Assembly: GCF_000426725.1 (NCBI RefSeq)
Contig: NZ_KE384560.1
Coordinates: 890,960 to 954,959, forward strand
Direction of reading: 5' to 3'
Source: Sporocytophaga myxococcoides DSM 11118
Lineage (GTDB): Bacteria > Bacteroidota > Bacteroidia > Cytophagales > Cytophagaceae
Length of the DNA stretch: 64,000 nt
Part shown: positions 34,901 to 43,123 of the stretch, in pieces
How positions within the stretch are numbered: the first letter of the stretch is position 1
Layout: every line of letters begins with the position of its first letter
Translations under genes and position numbers: made by a program
The notes under the pieces: model-generated
The model's input: only the letters and a program-made list of their open reading frames with translations
Database searches by the model: none
What the model was told of the DNA's origin: nothing

Positions 34901-36876
34901 GGTCTCCTGCTGCAGGACTGGATAATTATCTGAGCCCTAATCCTAAAGCCACCCCTTCTGTTTCAGGTATTGTTTATACACTTACAATGAAGGATGCTTC
35001 AGGAACACCTGTCTGTTCTGATACTGCAAAGGTAATAGTGAAAATTTCATCTAAACCGGCCAATGTGGTTCCAAAGACATTTCCTGCTTCCGGCATTTGT
35101 CCCGGGCAAGCAGCTGGTTTGGATGTACCATCTGCTGCTGGATATAAAGTAGCGTGGTGGCCTGCAGAAACATTGAACGACAGTACTTTATGGACTCCGA
35201 CAGCGAAGCCTACAGTTACTACAAGATATAAGGTAAAGGTAACTACAGGAGATGGTTGTTCTGATACCTCTTCAGTTGAAGTGCTTGTAGATAAAATTTC
35301 TGTGGATGCTGGTACAGATATTATATTCTGTCCAGGTGACAGTGGTAAGTTTAAGGGTACTTATCAGTCAGTAAGCGCACTTACTTTCCAGAAATGGTCA
35401 GAAGATATTGATGGGATCTCTAATGCAACCGGCGTTTCCGATATTCAGGATTTTAATGCATTTGTAAAAATTGCAGAGGGAACATCTAAAAAGTATTATT
35501 TAAAGGTGACAAACAGCAACAGCTGTTCAGTTGCTGATTCAATTATAGTTACAGCAAGTAAAAAGCCAACAGCTGATGCCGGAGAAGATACGGGAGATTG
35601 TGTTGGAAATACATTTATGTTAGGTGGTGTGGGAAATCCTTCATTACCATCCACCTATAGCTTTAGCTGGACTCCTGGTAACTATACAGATGCCAGACCA
35701 TCTGTATCTCCTCCTACTGCAGGGATCAATACTTTCATTCTGAATGTTAAAGATAATGCTACTAATTGTACTGCTGCAGATACTGTTGAATTGACAATCA
35801 GGCCAAAACCAGTGAAAGATGAAATTGTATCAAACACTCCTCAGGCATGTGACGGAACGAATGTAACACTAAGTGTTAACCCAAATTCAAGTTTAGTAAC
35901 CTGGATGGATGATGAAAATACCCTTCTGGATCAGGGAGCTACTCATAGTGTAAATACTGATGGTACTTATTATGCAATTTTTGAACAAAACGGTTGTTAT
36001 GATACCAGCAAGTACACCATAGATTTTATGGCGCCTCCCGTAATCAGTTCTATTGAATCTCCTCTAAAATCTTGTATGGCAGATGGAATACCTTTAAAAG
36101 TTATTACAGCTCAGGGAGATGGAGTACTAGTTTATGAATGGACTGTAGCTTCCTCTACAGGAGAATTTTCAACTCCGGAAAAAGATTCCACTTTCTTTAA
36201 ATCAGACAACTCTTCACTTGCATCAGGAGTGAAAACATTTACCGTAAAGGTTAGTAATCAGTGCGGAAATGTAACTTTAGATAAGGATGTTACGTTTGTT
36301 CCATCTCCGGAGGCTTCATTCAGAGCAGATGGACCATCCAAGAGCCTGGATAATACCAGTAAAGAAACGATGGATGCCATTTCAGGCGACGTAATATCAT
36401 TTGTAAATACAGTAGACACCGTGGCACAAAACATAAGTACATGGAAGTGGGATTTTAAAGATGGTAACACCAGTAACCTCTTTAACAGCAGTTATACCTA
36501 CTCTAATCCGGGTAAGTATAATGTAGAGCTTACTGTTGTTAACAAAGACGGTTGTGCTTCTGTGGCGAGTCTGGGAGTTGAAGTGCTTTCAAGCAAATAT
36601 TTATTTGTGCCGAATATATTTAATCCATATTCAAGAAATCCGGAAAATTCAGTTTGTAAGGTTTATGGTTTGAATATTTCTTCTCAAAGCTTTACTTTTA
36701 AGGTCTTCAATAAATGGGGAGAGGTGGTATTCGAAACTTCAGACTTTAACATGGCTAACAGAAAAGGCTGGGACGGACAAAATGCTCCGATGGGAGTTTA
36801 CACCTATATGGTTGTTGGTAAGTTTAACGACGGTTCGGAGTTTGAAAAATCCGGAACGGTTACACTTGTGAGATAA
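31972..36876 (+). CDS. Giant T9SS surface protein with NHL repeats, Ig/PKD modules and gliding-type C-terminal domain
   Basis: A 1634-residue exported protein if started at the ATG at 31972, where a clear signal peptide begins (MKPNLKIFLYSLALVISVLC...AQ). An upstream TTG at 31921 keeps the frame but places 17 extra residues before the signal. Residues ~213-525 form an NHL-type propeller (SPQGITT...IYFSDSNNNRIW; NPYGIAIDDLGKTLFVSDS). Several Ig-like modules follow, each opening with Cys-containing phrases such as ICAGSAFGL, ICKGQSVQIG and ICPGQAAGL. A PKD domain lies at ~1443-1541 (WKWDFKDGN...YTYSNPGKYNVELTV). Residues ~1543-1634 are the gliding-motility-associated domain (VFNKWGEVVFE...WDGQNAPMGVYTYMV). 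It is the cargo of the T9SS, probably an adhesin, and is translated just before its PorP/SprF partner. Confidence 0.93.
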   Translation: MKPNLKIFLYSLALVISVLCLSAQSTSAQTKNSYWWWWYLNSNDCISYRKSPDTSVCAPTRITVSLEDIKFKKGTSNFSIFWSLTPFTSTPTSTSMGKEYIVSVTQPTTVYFLITNNNCTEKGSIQIYATTAAANGKATITDLKSSYCISGMKSRIYGTPAGGIFTGPGVVSGGKDIWYFDPALSGPGKHVIKYSAGCIVPAQQTVTIDPAPCSSVLVGNGSGSVGLIESPQGITTTCQGKIYFSDSNNNRIWVIDENGARTIINTGGTKGNTVGTDPTTVKLNLPTGLVSFGNTVYFCDQVNHNIKAYNPTTGVQIIAGENAATPVGGDLDGIGTAARFRNPYGIAIDDLGKTLFVSDSRNFKIKKIDIATKLVTTISGSTTGDVPDGTTVPGPVAASAAQFGLLGHLSFAEGNLYIADPSRSTIKKLNLATNMVSIAVNRKGSDERVSGLAIDCDGNVYYSDVNGNKIFKVSASGGITDLGVSALDVPSSISLYNRGYIDIANFTGNSVVRATIKGWKESAFAGLKNFYCNTETTPSALTSTICTKNLGAGSYSQPAEYISGKWQFNPAGKTPGIYSVKYYFTSGMSCADSLSKDVYVFATPEMEPLQILSDLACGNYAIVAKIKDAVASPMDTIIWKNSKGEVIKISAGSSDTLYLSSVAASAYYTAFAKNPACSFSLNSDPTTFKGMRIKKLPEDTAICAGSAFGLRVEPIVFKTSTVSWTPANLVGDPSSLLTSTAKLYATTLFKITIEAGGCITTDSIKIIVNPVPDTLNVSPYFLCPGADTLIGVPEAETNGITYKWQYNSPDYPKYINITETTPAVVINPPFNLVIPAGKPFLQNYYQLVATNEFGCITKSDVRIAVFPIPQVNMGNDTTICKGQSVQIGIPPDGNTYLWNADPTISNVNVSNPFVTPVASTDYIVKVAGVRCANYDTIKVNLKSLPPKAAMDRIVGMCDGDPAILGPQNPSSNYQYEWSPAAGLDNYLSPNPKATPSVSGIVYTLTMKDASGTPVCSDTAKVIVKISSKPANVVPKTFPASGICPGQAAGLDVPSAAGYKVAWWPAETLNDSTLWTPTAKPTVTTRYKVKVTTGDGCSDTSSVEVLVDKISVDAGTDIIFCPGDSGKFKGTYQSVSALTFQKWSEDIDGISNATGVSDIQDFNAFVKIAEGTSKKYYLKVTNSNSCSVADSIIVTASKKPTADAGEDTGDCVGNTFMLGGVGNPSLPSTYSFSWTPGNYTDARPSVSPPTAGINTFILNVKDNATNCTAADTVELTIRPKPVKDEIVSNTPQACDGTNVTLSVNPNSSLVTWMDDENTLLDQGATHSVNTDGTYYAIFEQNGCYDTSKYTIDFMAPPVISSIESPLKSCMADGIPLKVITAQGDGVLVYEWTVASSTGEFSTPEKDSTFFKSDNSSLASGVKTFTVKVSNQCGNVTLDKDVTFVPSPEASFRADGPSKSLDNTSKETMDAISGDVISFVNTVDTVAQNISTWKWDFKDGNTSNLFNSSYTYSNPGKYNVELTVVNKDGCASVASLGVEVLSSKYLFVPNIFNPYSRNPENSVCKVYGLNISSQSFTFKVFNKWGEVVFETSDFNMANRKGWDGQNAPMGVYTYMVVGKFNDGSEFEKSGTVTLVR

Positions 36877-36877
36877 T

Positions 36878-37936
36878 ATGAAACTGAAGAGGATATATGT
36901 CGGCTTTTGGGCCTGTATTTTTATTGTATCCCTTTGTTTCAGAGAGGTTAAAGCTCAGGATGCGACATTTTCTCAGTATTATGCTTCCGGACTTTACCTG
37001 AATCCTGCTATGGCAGGGATTTATTCCAATCTTACTTTTAATTCCAATTATAGAAATCAATGGAGATCTGTAGCAAACATTCCTTATGTTACAAATCAGA
37101 TTTCCTTAATCAACCCAATTTATGCCAAGAAAGGAATGGAAGATTCTCACCTTGGTGGAATTGGTCTTTCCATATATAATGATAGGGCTGGCGATGGTAA
37201 TTTTAAAACCATTGGAATCAATCTTAATGCAGCTTATAACCTTTGGTTGAGTAGTAATAAAATGAACTGTCTTACTTTTGGCTTGCAGGGAGGAATTGTT
37301 CAAAAAAATATAGACTTCACTAATTTACAATGGGGATCGCAATTCAATCCATACATTGGTTATGATGTTACCGAATTCGTAAGCGAGGAAAGTGTCAATA
37401 CAGCCAAAATATATGCCGATGTTTCTGCCGGTGCAATATACTACTACAATGCAGGAAGGGATTATTCTGATAAAGGCTACAGTGCATATGCCGGGTTTGC
37501 AGCCTACCATTTGTCCTCACCCAATGAATCGATGGTAAAAGGAGTAATCAACAAAGTACCTTATCTTTTCAAATTACATGCAGGCTTTGAAGTAAAAGCC
37601 GGAGAAAGATTAAATATTTCTCCAAATGTCCTGGTTTTAAGTCAAAACCCTTTCAGACAAATAAACGCAGGAGCATATTTTACGTATGTATTCAACGACC
37701 AAAAGAAATTTTTGGCTCCACGTGACGTTATTTTCGGAGGATGGTATCGTTTGCAAGACGCATTTATAGCATCCCTGGGCCTGGGCAATGACAATTACAT
37801 GATAGGTTTCAGCTATGATTATAATGCATCAGCTCTTAAAAGTATCAGTCGCGGAAGAGGAGCTTATGAAATTTCTCTCACACTCATGAAAGTAAGGGAA
37901 GGCAGATCGAGAAGGTTTTACACACCTAGAATCTGA
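36878..37936 (+). CDS. PorP/SprF family outer-membrane protein
   Basis: A 352-residue beta-barrel with signal peptide (ending FREVKAQ). The opening DATFSQYYASGLYLNPAMAG is the family signature (FSQY...NPAxAG), followed by YRNQWR. It starts 1 bp after the stop of the giant surface protein, so translation is coupled. In Flavobacterium, SprF is needed to export or attach SprB; by analogy this protein should serve the cargo encoded just upstream. Full-length with no visible lesion. Confidence 0.95.
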   Translation: MKLKRIYVGFWACIFIVSLCFREVKAQDATFSQYYASGLYLNPAMAGIYSNLTFNSNYRNQWRSVANIPYVTNQISLINPIYAKKGMEDSHLGGIGLSIYNDRAGDGNFKTIGINLNAAYNLWLSSNKMNCLTFGLQGGIVQKNIDFTNLQWGSQFNPYIGYDVTEFVSEESVNTAKIYADVSAGAIYYYNAGRDYSDKGYSAYAGFAAYHLSSPNESMVKGVINKVPYLFKLHAGFEVKAGERLNISPNVLVLSQNPFRQINAGAYFTYVFNDQKKFLAPRDVIFGGWYRLQDAFIASLGLGNDNYMIGFSYDYNASALKSISRGRGAYEISLTLMKVREGRSRRFYTPRI

Positions 37937-38007
37937 TTTTTTTCTACTTTCGTATACAGGTTTCAAATTATTTAAATTCAATTTAGAATTATGGGAGGTT
38001 ATCAGCG

Positions 38008-40566
38008 ATGAAAAAGACGCTCACACTTCTGTTTATCCTTTTCTTTTTGTGCTTTCAGCATAATGATCTTTGGGCGCAGAAAAAAGCAAAAAAGAAAGAA
38101 GAGAAAGCTTCTGTAGAGCTTGCAGATAAGTATTTTGAAAATATGGACTATTATCTGGCTTCCCAGGAGTACGAAAAGGTGTATGCGGAAGAGCCAAGCA
38201 ATAATTATGTTGGGTACAGGCTTGCTGAAGCTTACAGGTTCCATTTTAATTATCCTTCTGCAGAAAAATATTATAAAATCTCCGTAGAAAAGGCCCTCCC
38301 TGATTTTCCGCTGGGAAGATACTGGTATGCTTTAATGCTTAAGCTTAATGGTAAATATGAGGAAGCAGAAAAGCAGTTTCAGGATTTTATCAATGAAAAC
38401 CCTAATCCGGATTCGGAAACCAAGAAATACAAAGACCAGGCTGAGATTGACAAAAATGGCTGTACACTTGCCATTGATGAAATGAAAAAGCCGGTAAGGG
38501 ATTACGAATTCTTTAATTTGAAATCTCCTGTCAACTCAGCAGAATCAGATTATTCTCCTGTTATTTACGAAAATGACAGCACCATCATAGTTACTTCCGC
38601 AAGACCAGAATCCATTGGTGAAAGTGAATATGGAATGCTTGGAGGTGAATACAGCGATAACTTCAGATTCAAAAAAGAAGGTTTGACCTGGAAGCAAATG
38701 GATGACAAGGACAAGTTCAGTGTGGTAAACTCAAAGTTCAATGAGTCTGGAGGTTCTTTCAACAAAGACAGAACAAAATTTTACTTTACAAGATGTGATG
38801 AGCCGGTAAAAACAGGAAAGATCATAGCTTATGAATGTGCTATATATATGACCAAGCAGGAAAGTGGCAAATGGACCAATCCTGTAAAACTTAATGAGAA
38901 TATCAATTATCCTAAAACATACAACGTTCAGCCTTCTGTTTCACCAAATTCAGATACATTGTTCTTTGTGTCAAAAAGAGAAGGTGGAATGGGGATGCAT
39001 GATATATATTATAGCACCTGTAGCGGTGATGATAATTGGGGAAAAGCAATCAACATGGGAGCTGAAATTAACACTCCTGGTATAGATATGTCTCCATGCT
39101 ATTTTCCTGCAGACAGAACACTGTTTTTCTCTACCAATGGCCGCGAAGGCTTTGGCGGTCTGGACATATTTATGGCGAAAGGAAAGAACTTCACTGAAGA
39201 GGTTCAGAATGTGGGTCTGCCTTTTAACTCAAGTAAAGATGATTTTTATTTTGTAGTTGGTGAGAAAAAAGGGTACCTGGCTTCAAACCGTGATGGTGGT
39301 ATAGGAAACGATGACATCTACATGTTTATGATAGAAAGTAAACAAGCTCTTATTGCTCAAGTTGACAAAGATTCGCTACAAGAGGCTCAAAGTATTTCTA
39401 TAGTAGGTACTCTGATAGATGAAGAGACACATCAGCCGGCTTCAGATGTAGGCGTTATTCTTAAAAATGAAAAGAATGAAACGCTGAAAAGGACGACTAC
39501 CAATGAAAAGGGTACTTTCAGATACGAAAATCTTAAGCCTGACAACTACAAAGTAACTCTTGAAGATAAGGATGCAAAGATTACAGCTGAGATAAAATAC
39601 CTTGTAGAAGACGTAAAAGTAAAATCTTCTGACCAGCCTGTATCAAGAGTGCTGTTTGAAAACATATATTTCGATTTTGATAAATTTGATTTAAGGCCGG
39701 AAGCTAAAAAGACATTAGATGATCTTTGTGCTTACTATAAAAAACATCCTGAAGTACAGATCGAAATGAACGCCTTTACTGACAGTTATGGCTCCGATGC
39801 TTACAATGTTACCTTGTCTGAAAAAAGAGGAACCAAAGCCCTGGATTATCTTAAATCGAAAGGTCTTGACAAAAGTGCTCTCGTTGTAAATGCTATGGGA
39901 GAAGGTAAACCTATGGTAGCAAATAAAAATGCTATAGGGAGACAATTGAACAGAAGGGTAGAGTTCCATATCATCGGAGGGCCGGGATATCAGGCTAAGG
40001 CAATGACTTATATTATTGAACCTAAGGTTACCATAGAGGAGATTGCAAAGAAATATAAGATGTCAGTAGAAGAACTGAAAAAGCTGAATAATCTTAAAGG
40101 ACAAAATCTTGAAGCATTTGCGCCATTAAGGGTAAGAAGAACAGGAGATGCAGATATAGTCGCTCCTTCTACAATGGCAGATGTAGACCGTGATGAAGAT
40201 GATGTAAATCCAAATGGTTTTGTAGCGAGTCTCAATAAAAAAACAGCGCCGCTAAATGAGGGAGAAGACTATTATATAGCAGAATCGGGCAATACATTAT
40301 TCTCCATAAGCCGTTTGTTTGGTATGACACCTGAAGAATTGATTCAGCTAAATTCTCTTAAAGACAATACCATCTTTGCTGGTCAAAAACTGAAGGTAAA
40401 AATGAACGCAAGTGCTTCCGGAGCTGGTAAGTATTCTGTTGTGGAAGGTGATTCTATAGACAGCATTGCCAAAAAATTTGGTTTAACCATCGAAGAACTC
40501 AAAGACCTCAATAAACTGGATGGATATTCTGTTAAAAAAGGAATGATCTTGAGGATTAATAAGTGA
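38008..40566 (+). CDS. PorE-like OmpA-family protein with TPR, propeller, carboxypeptidase-like, OmpA and LysM domains
   Basis: An 852-residue envelope protein. After a signal peptide (MKKTLTLLFILFFLCFQHNDLWAQ, in part) come TPR-like helices (~35-165), a PD40/WD40-like propeller (~165-440; PSVSPNSDTLFFVSKREGG, PCYFPADRTLFFSTNGREG), a carboxypeptidase regulatory-like domain (~465-545), an OmpA peptidoglycan-binding domain (~548-660; IYFDFDKFDLRPEAKKTL, RQLNRRVEFHI) and three LysM-like modules to the end. The first four domains match the order in PorE, a T9SS component that ties the outer-membrane complex to peptidoglycan. The LysM tail is an addition. A Shine-Dalgarno-like GGGAGG (37993-37998) precedes the ATG. 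It follows the PorP/SprF gene by 71 bp. Confidence 0.92.
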   Translation: MKKTLTLLFILFFLCFQHNDLWAQKKAKKKEEKASVELADKYFENMDYYLASQEYEKVYAEEPSNNYVGYRLAEAYRFHFNYPSAEKYYKISVEKALPDFPLGRYWYALMLKLNGKYEEAEKQFQDFINENPNPDSETKKYKDQAEIDKNGCTLAIDEMKKPVRDYEFFNLKSPVNSAESDYSPVIYENDSTIIVTSARPESIGESEYGMLGGEYSDNFRFKKEGLTWKQMDDKDKFSVVNSKFNESGGSFNKDRTKFYFTRCDEPVKTGKIIAYECAIYMTKQESGKWTNPVKLNENINYPKTYNVQPSVSPNSDTLFFVSKREGGMGMHDIYYSTCSGDDNWGKAINMGAEINTPGIDMSPCYFPADRTLFFSTNGREGFGGLDIFMAKGKNFTEEVQNVGLPFNSSKDDFYFVVGEKKGYLASNRDGGIGNDDIYMFMIESKQALIAQVDKDSLQEAQSISIVGTLIDEETHQPASDVGVILKNEKNETLKRTTTNEKGTFRYENLKPDNYKVTLEDKDAKITAEIKYLVEDVKVKSSDQPVSRVLFENIYFDFDKFDLRPEAKKTLDDLCAYYKKHPEVQIEMNAFTDSYGSDAYNVTLSEKRGTKALDYLKSKGLDKSALVVNAMGEGKPMVANKNAIGRQLNRRVEFHIIGGPGYQAKAMTYIIEPKVTIEEIAKKYKMSVEELKKLNNLKGQNLEAFAPLRVRRTGDADIVAPSTMADVDRDEDDVNPNGFVASLNKKTAPLNEGEDYYIAESGNTLFSISRLFGMTPEELIQLNSLKDNTIFAGQKLKVKMNASASGAGKYSVVEGDSIDSIAKKFGLTIEELKDLNKLDGYSVKKGMILRINK

Positions 40567-40592
40567 TAAGCAAATAAATTGATTGTTAATAA

Positions 40593-40624
40593 AGGCTTCC
40601 TTGAAAAAGGTAGCCTATTTTTTT
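40593..40624 (+). terminator. Intrinsic terminator after the T9SS surface module
   Basis: Arms AGGCTTCCTT (40593-40602) and AAGGTAGCCT (40607-40616) pair with one mismatch, followed by a T-rich run to 40624. Confidence 0.8.
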
Positions 40625-40857
40625 AGGTGATGAGAATTTGAACTCCATCTGGCGCATGTCTATGACTTGTATCTGCAAATGAAAGCAAGTTTTTCACTAG
40701 CAGTTTCAAAAGGGATTTGTTGAAGAAGAGAGTTTAGATGGATCATTCTAAAAAAGAAGATGAACTACAGTATTCTACAAATAAGTCCTGCCAATTTACT
40801 TTTCAATATTAAGGTCAATAGCTATATTTAGAAATAAGAGAAGAACTATTAGCGAAG

Positions 40858-41259
40858 ATGAACGACCTGACCTTAACAACTCCTGCACTTTTATTTCCGA
40901 CTATTTCCCTTTTGCTGTTGGCATATACTAACAGATATATTGCAATCAGCAATAGAATAAGAGCATTGCATAGTCAATATACTTCCGAACAGTCTGATGT
41001 CATTATTAAACAGATTAAAATCCTTAGACAAAGAATTACCCTCATCAGAAACATGCAGCTTATAGGAATAGGAGCAATGGTTTCTGCTGCTTTTACAATG
41101 TATTTGATTTATAATGGTTTTACTCATTTAGTACATACTGTTTTTGGAATCAGTTTGATTATGATGCTCATATCTCTTATGCTTTGTGCAGTGGAAGTGT
41201 ATTTATCCAATAAAGCATTACTCATTCTCCTAAAGGACATTGAGCATCTGGTAGATTAA
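40858..41259 (+). CDS. DUF2721 membrane protein
   Basis: A 133-residue protein with an N-terminal helix (TPALLFPTISLLLLAYTNRY), a cytoplasmic coiled segment (IIKQIKILRQRITLIRNMQL) and two more membrane helices. The opening PALLFPxISLLLLAYTNR is typical of the DUF2721 family, whose function is unknown. It is a stand-alone gene, 70 bp before the MarR gene and on the same strand. Confidence 0.82.
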   Translation: MNDLTLTTPALLFPTISLLLLAYTNRYIAISNRIRALHSQYTSEQSDVIIKQIKILRQRITLIRNMQLIGIGAMVSAAFTMYLIYNGFTHLVHTVFGISLIMMLISLMLCAVEVYLSNKALLILLKDIEHLVD

Positions 41260-41280
41260 TTTTTTCGGAATTTGAAAAAC

Positions 41281-41325
41281 TTTGTTTAAACAAATTTTGT
41301 TTATTTTAAAAATGCTATAAATTTG
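41281..41325 (+). promoter_or_regulatory. Palindromic operator and promoter of the marR-type gene
   Basis: TTTGTTTAAACAAA (41281-41294) is a perfect 14-bp palindrome. Directly after it lies TTTG (41296-41299), 18 bases, and TAAATTTG (41318-41325), an exact match to the Bacteroidota promoter TTTG-N17-20-TANNTTTG. The ATG at 41330 is only 4 bases past the -7 element, so the transcript would be leaderless or nearly so. The palindrome core GTTTAAAC recurs before the reductase gene at 41832-41839. Confidence 0.7.
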
Positions 41326-41329
41326 AGTT

Positions 41330-41779
41330 ATGAAAATTGAGGAGGCGATAAAGCAGAAAAAATTCAATAATAGCCAGGAAAGAGCATGGGTAAACCTTAT
41401 TTATACCTACAATCAGTTAAGTGGGCAGCTTGAAGAATTATTCAAACGCTTTGACCTTACTCACCAACAGTATAATGTATTAAGAATACTACGAGGAAGA
41501 CACCCTGAATCAGCTTGTTGTGGCGCTATTAAGGAAGTGATGATCGATAAAAATCCGGATTTGACAAGGCTTTGTGATAGGCTATTAAGTAAAGGACTTG
41601 TGGATCGCTTTGTGAACGAGGAAAACAGAAGGCAGGTCAATGTAGGGATTACAGAAAAGGGTCTGAAACTCCTCGATGAAATGGAGCCTTTTATGAAAGA
41701 AAACAACAAAATAGCAGAGAACCTCACTGAAGAAGAAGCTAATACTTTATCTGACCTGCTTGATAAATTAAGAGGTTAA
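41330..41779 (+). CDS. MarR family transcriptional regulator
   Basis: A 149-residue winged-helix repressor. The DNA-binding part is LTHQQYNVLRILRGRHPESACCGAI...DLTRLCDRLLSKGLVDRF (in part LTRLCDRLLSKGLVDRF), with the wing NEENRRQVNVGITEKGLKLL. Two adjacent Cys (residues 62-63, ACCG) might be redox-active, as in OhrR-like members, but this is a guess. It most likely controls itself and the Old Yellow Enzyme gene 82 bp downstream, since both carry a GTTTAAAC-centred site. Confidence 0.93.
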   Translation: MKIEEAIKQKKFNNSQERAWVNLIYTYNQLSGQLEELFKRFDLTHQQYNVLRILRGRHPESACCGAIKEVMIDKNPDLTRLCDRLLSKGLVDRFVNEENRRQVNVGITEKGLKLLDEMEPFMKENNKIAENLTEEEANTLSDLLDKLRG

Positions 41780-41828
41780 ACCAAATTAATTTCCCTTTTT
41801 AACAAAAGGGTATTTTTATATTTAATTA

Positions 41829-41843
41829 ATTGTTTAAACGAAT
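41829..41843 (+). promoter_or_regulatory. Second GTTTAAAC-centred operator, before the Old Yellow Enzyme gene
   Basis: ATTGTTTAAACGAAT shares TTGTTTAAAC(A/G)AA with the operator at 41281-41294. It lies just after a -7-like TATATTTA (41817-41824) and before the start codon at 41862, a position that would block transcription when occupied. Confidence 0.6.
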
Positions 41844-41861
41844 TACGTGAAAACTAAATTT

Positions 41862-42950
41862 ATGGAAACAACAGTAAAAGACATTTTATTTTCATCAGCC
41901 AAAATTGGCGGATTTGAAATTAAAAATAGAATTGTTATGGCTCCTATGACAAGGTCAAGAGCAATCAATTCCATTCCGGGAGAAAATGTAGCAACCTACT
42001 ATGCTCAAAGAGCTTCTGCAGGACTCATCATTACAGAAGGGACTGCGCCGTCTGCTAATGGCATTGGCTATGCCAGAACTCCTGGTATTTTTACAAAAGA
42101 GCAAATTGAAAGCTGGAAGAGAGTAACAAAGGCTGTTCATAATAAAGGTGGAAAAATTGTAGTGCAATTGATGCACGTTGGTAGAATCGCACATCCGGCA
42201 AACATGTTACCAGGAGCCAGAATTGTGGCTCCATCTGCTGTTGCTTCAAAAGGTGAAATGTGGACTGACACATTGGGAATGCAGCCAATGCCTCAGCCAT
42301 CAGAGCTTACTGCAGAGGAAATAAAACAGACCATCGCAGAGTTTGCTCAGGCGGCTAAAAATGCTATAGAAGCGGGATTTGACGGTGTAGAACTACATGG
42401 AGCAAATGGCTATCTGATTGAGCAGTTTATCAATCCTACAGCCAATAAGAGAACGGATGCTTATGGTGGTTCAGCTGAAAATAGAAGCCGCTTTTTAATT
42501 GAAACGACCAAAGCAGTGATTGCAGCAATAGGTAAAGATAAAGTTGGTGTCAGACTTTCTCCATACAATACATTTAACGACCTGGAGCTATATCCAGAAA
42601 CTGCTGAAACTTATAAATACCTGGCTGAAGAACTAAACAAACTGGATATACTTTATCTGCACTTAATTGATGTTCTAGCAAATGCTTCAGAAGAAGGTCG
42701 TTCGTTGGTTTCAACAATAAGAAATACTTTTAAAAATACACTGATCCTTGCTGGAGGTTATGACAAAGCCAGCGCAGAACAGGCATTAGAAGAGGGTAGA
42801 GGAGATCTTGTTTCATTCGGCAGGTTCTTTATATCTAATCCTGATTTACCAGAACGTTTCAGAAAAGATGCTCCTCTTGCAGAAGGCAATCAGCAATTGT
42901 TCTATGCCGCTGGTGATGAAGGATATACTGATTATACTTCTCTAAATTAA
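41862..42950 (+). CDS. Old Yellow Enzyme family alkene reductase (NemA-like)
   Basis: A 362-residue FMN-dependent ene-reductase from the ATG at 41862 (METTVKDILF); a GTG at 41847 is in frame but less likely. It uses NAD(P)H to reduce activated C=C bonds or nitro compounds in the cytoplasm. Typical segments are IKNRIVMAPMTRSRA, QLMHVGRIAHP, GFDGVELHGANGYLIEQFI (His and Asn of HGAN bind the substrate carbonyl), KRTDAYGGSAENRSRF and LVSFGRFFISNPDLPER. A MarR regulator encoded just upstream likely derepresses it in response to electrophiles, as NemR does for NemA; this link is inferred. Confidence 0.95.
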   Translation: METTVKDILFSSAKIGGFEIKNRIVMAPMTRSRAINSIPGENVATYYAQRASAGLIITEGTAPSANGIGYARTPGIFTKEQIESWKRVTKAVHNKGGKIVVQLMHVGRIAHPANMLPGARIVAPSAVASKGEMWTDTLGMQPMPQPSELTAEEIKQTIAEFAQAAKNAIEAGFDGVELHGANGYLIEQFINPTANKRTDAYGGSAENRSRFLIETTKAVIAAIGKDKVGVRLSPYNTFNDLELYPETAETYKYLAEELNKLDILYLHLIDVLANASEEGRSLVSTIRNTFKNTLILAGGYDKASAEQALEEGRGDLVSFGRFFISNPDLPERFRKDAPLAEGNQQLFYAAGDEGYTDYTSLN

Positions 42951-42976
42951 TATTAACGCCACGTGAAGTTGAAAAG

Positions 42977-43006
42977 ACGTGCCGGAGCAATCCGGTGCGT
43001 TTTTTT
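42977..43006 (+). terminator. Intrinsic terminator after the Old Yellow Enzyme gene
   Basis: Arms ACGTGCCGG (42977-42985) and CCGGTGCGT (42992-43000) pair over 9 positions with two G-U pairs, then T7. Confidence 0.88.
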
Positions 43007-43020
43007 ATTTTAGGGGAAAA

Positions 43021-43123
43021 AAATAGCCTCTGTAATATTATAGAATTTAATTACTCCCAGTGATTAAACCTTTTAGTCCCATGGAAATAAAAAGTGAAAT
43101 ACATTTCCGCACAGAGGCTATTT
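43021..43123. ncRNA. Candidate structured RNA or element folding as a three-way junction
   Basis: A perfect 13-bp closing helix is formed by AAATAGCCTCTGT (43021-43033) and ACAGAGGCTATTT (43111-43123). Inside it are two more hairpins: TTTAATTACT/AGTGATTAAA (43046-43055 with 43059-43068, one G-U, CCC loop) and GGAAAT/ATTTCC (43083-43088 with 43103-43108, 14-nt loop). This gives a three-way junction of 103 nt in a 540-bp gene-free gap. It matches no RNA family I can name. The pairings are equally consistent with DNA (for example a miniature inverted-repeat element), and the strand is undecided. Confidence 0.5.

Noticed and set aside
43021-43123. Integron attC site or hammerhead ribozyme
   Set aside because: The R'/R'' core motifs of attC and the conserved hammerhead core were not found.
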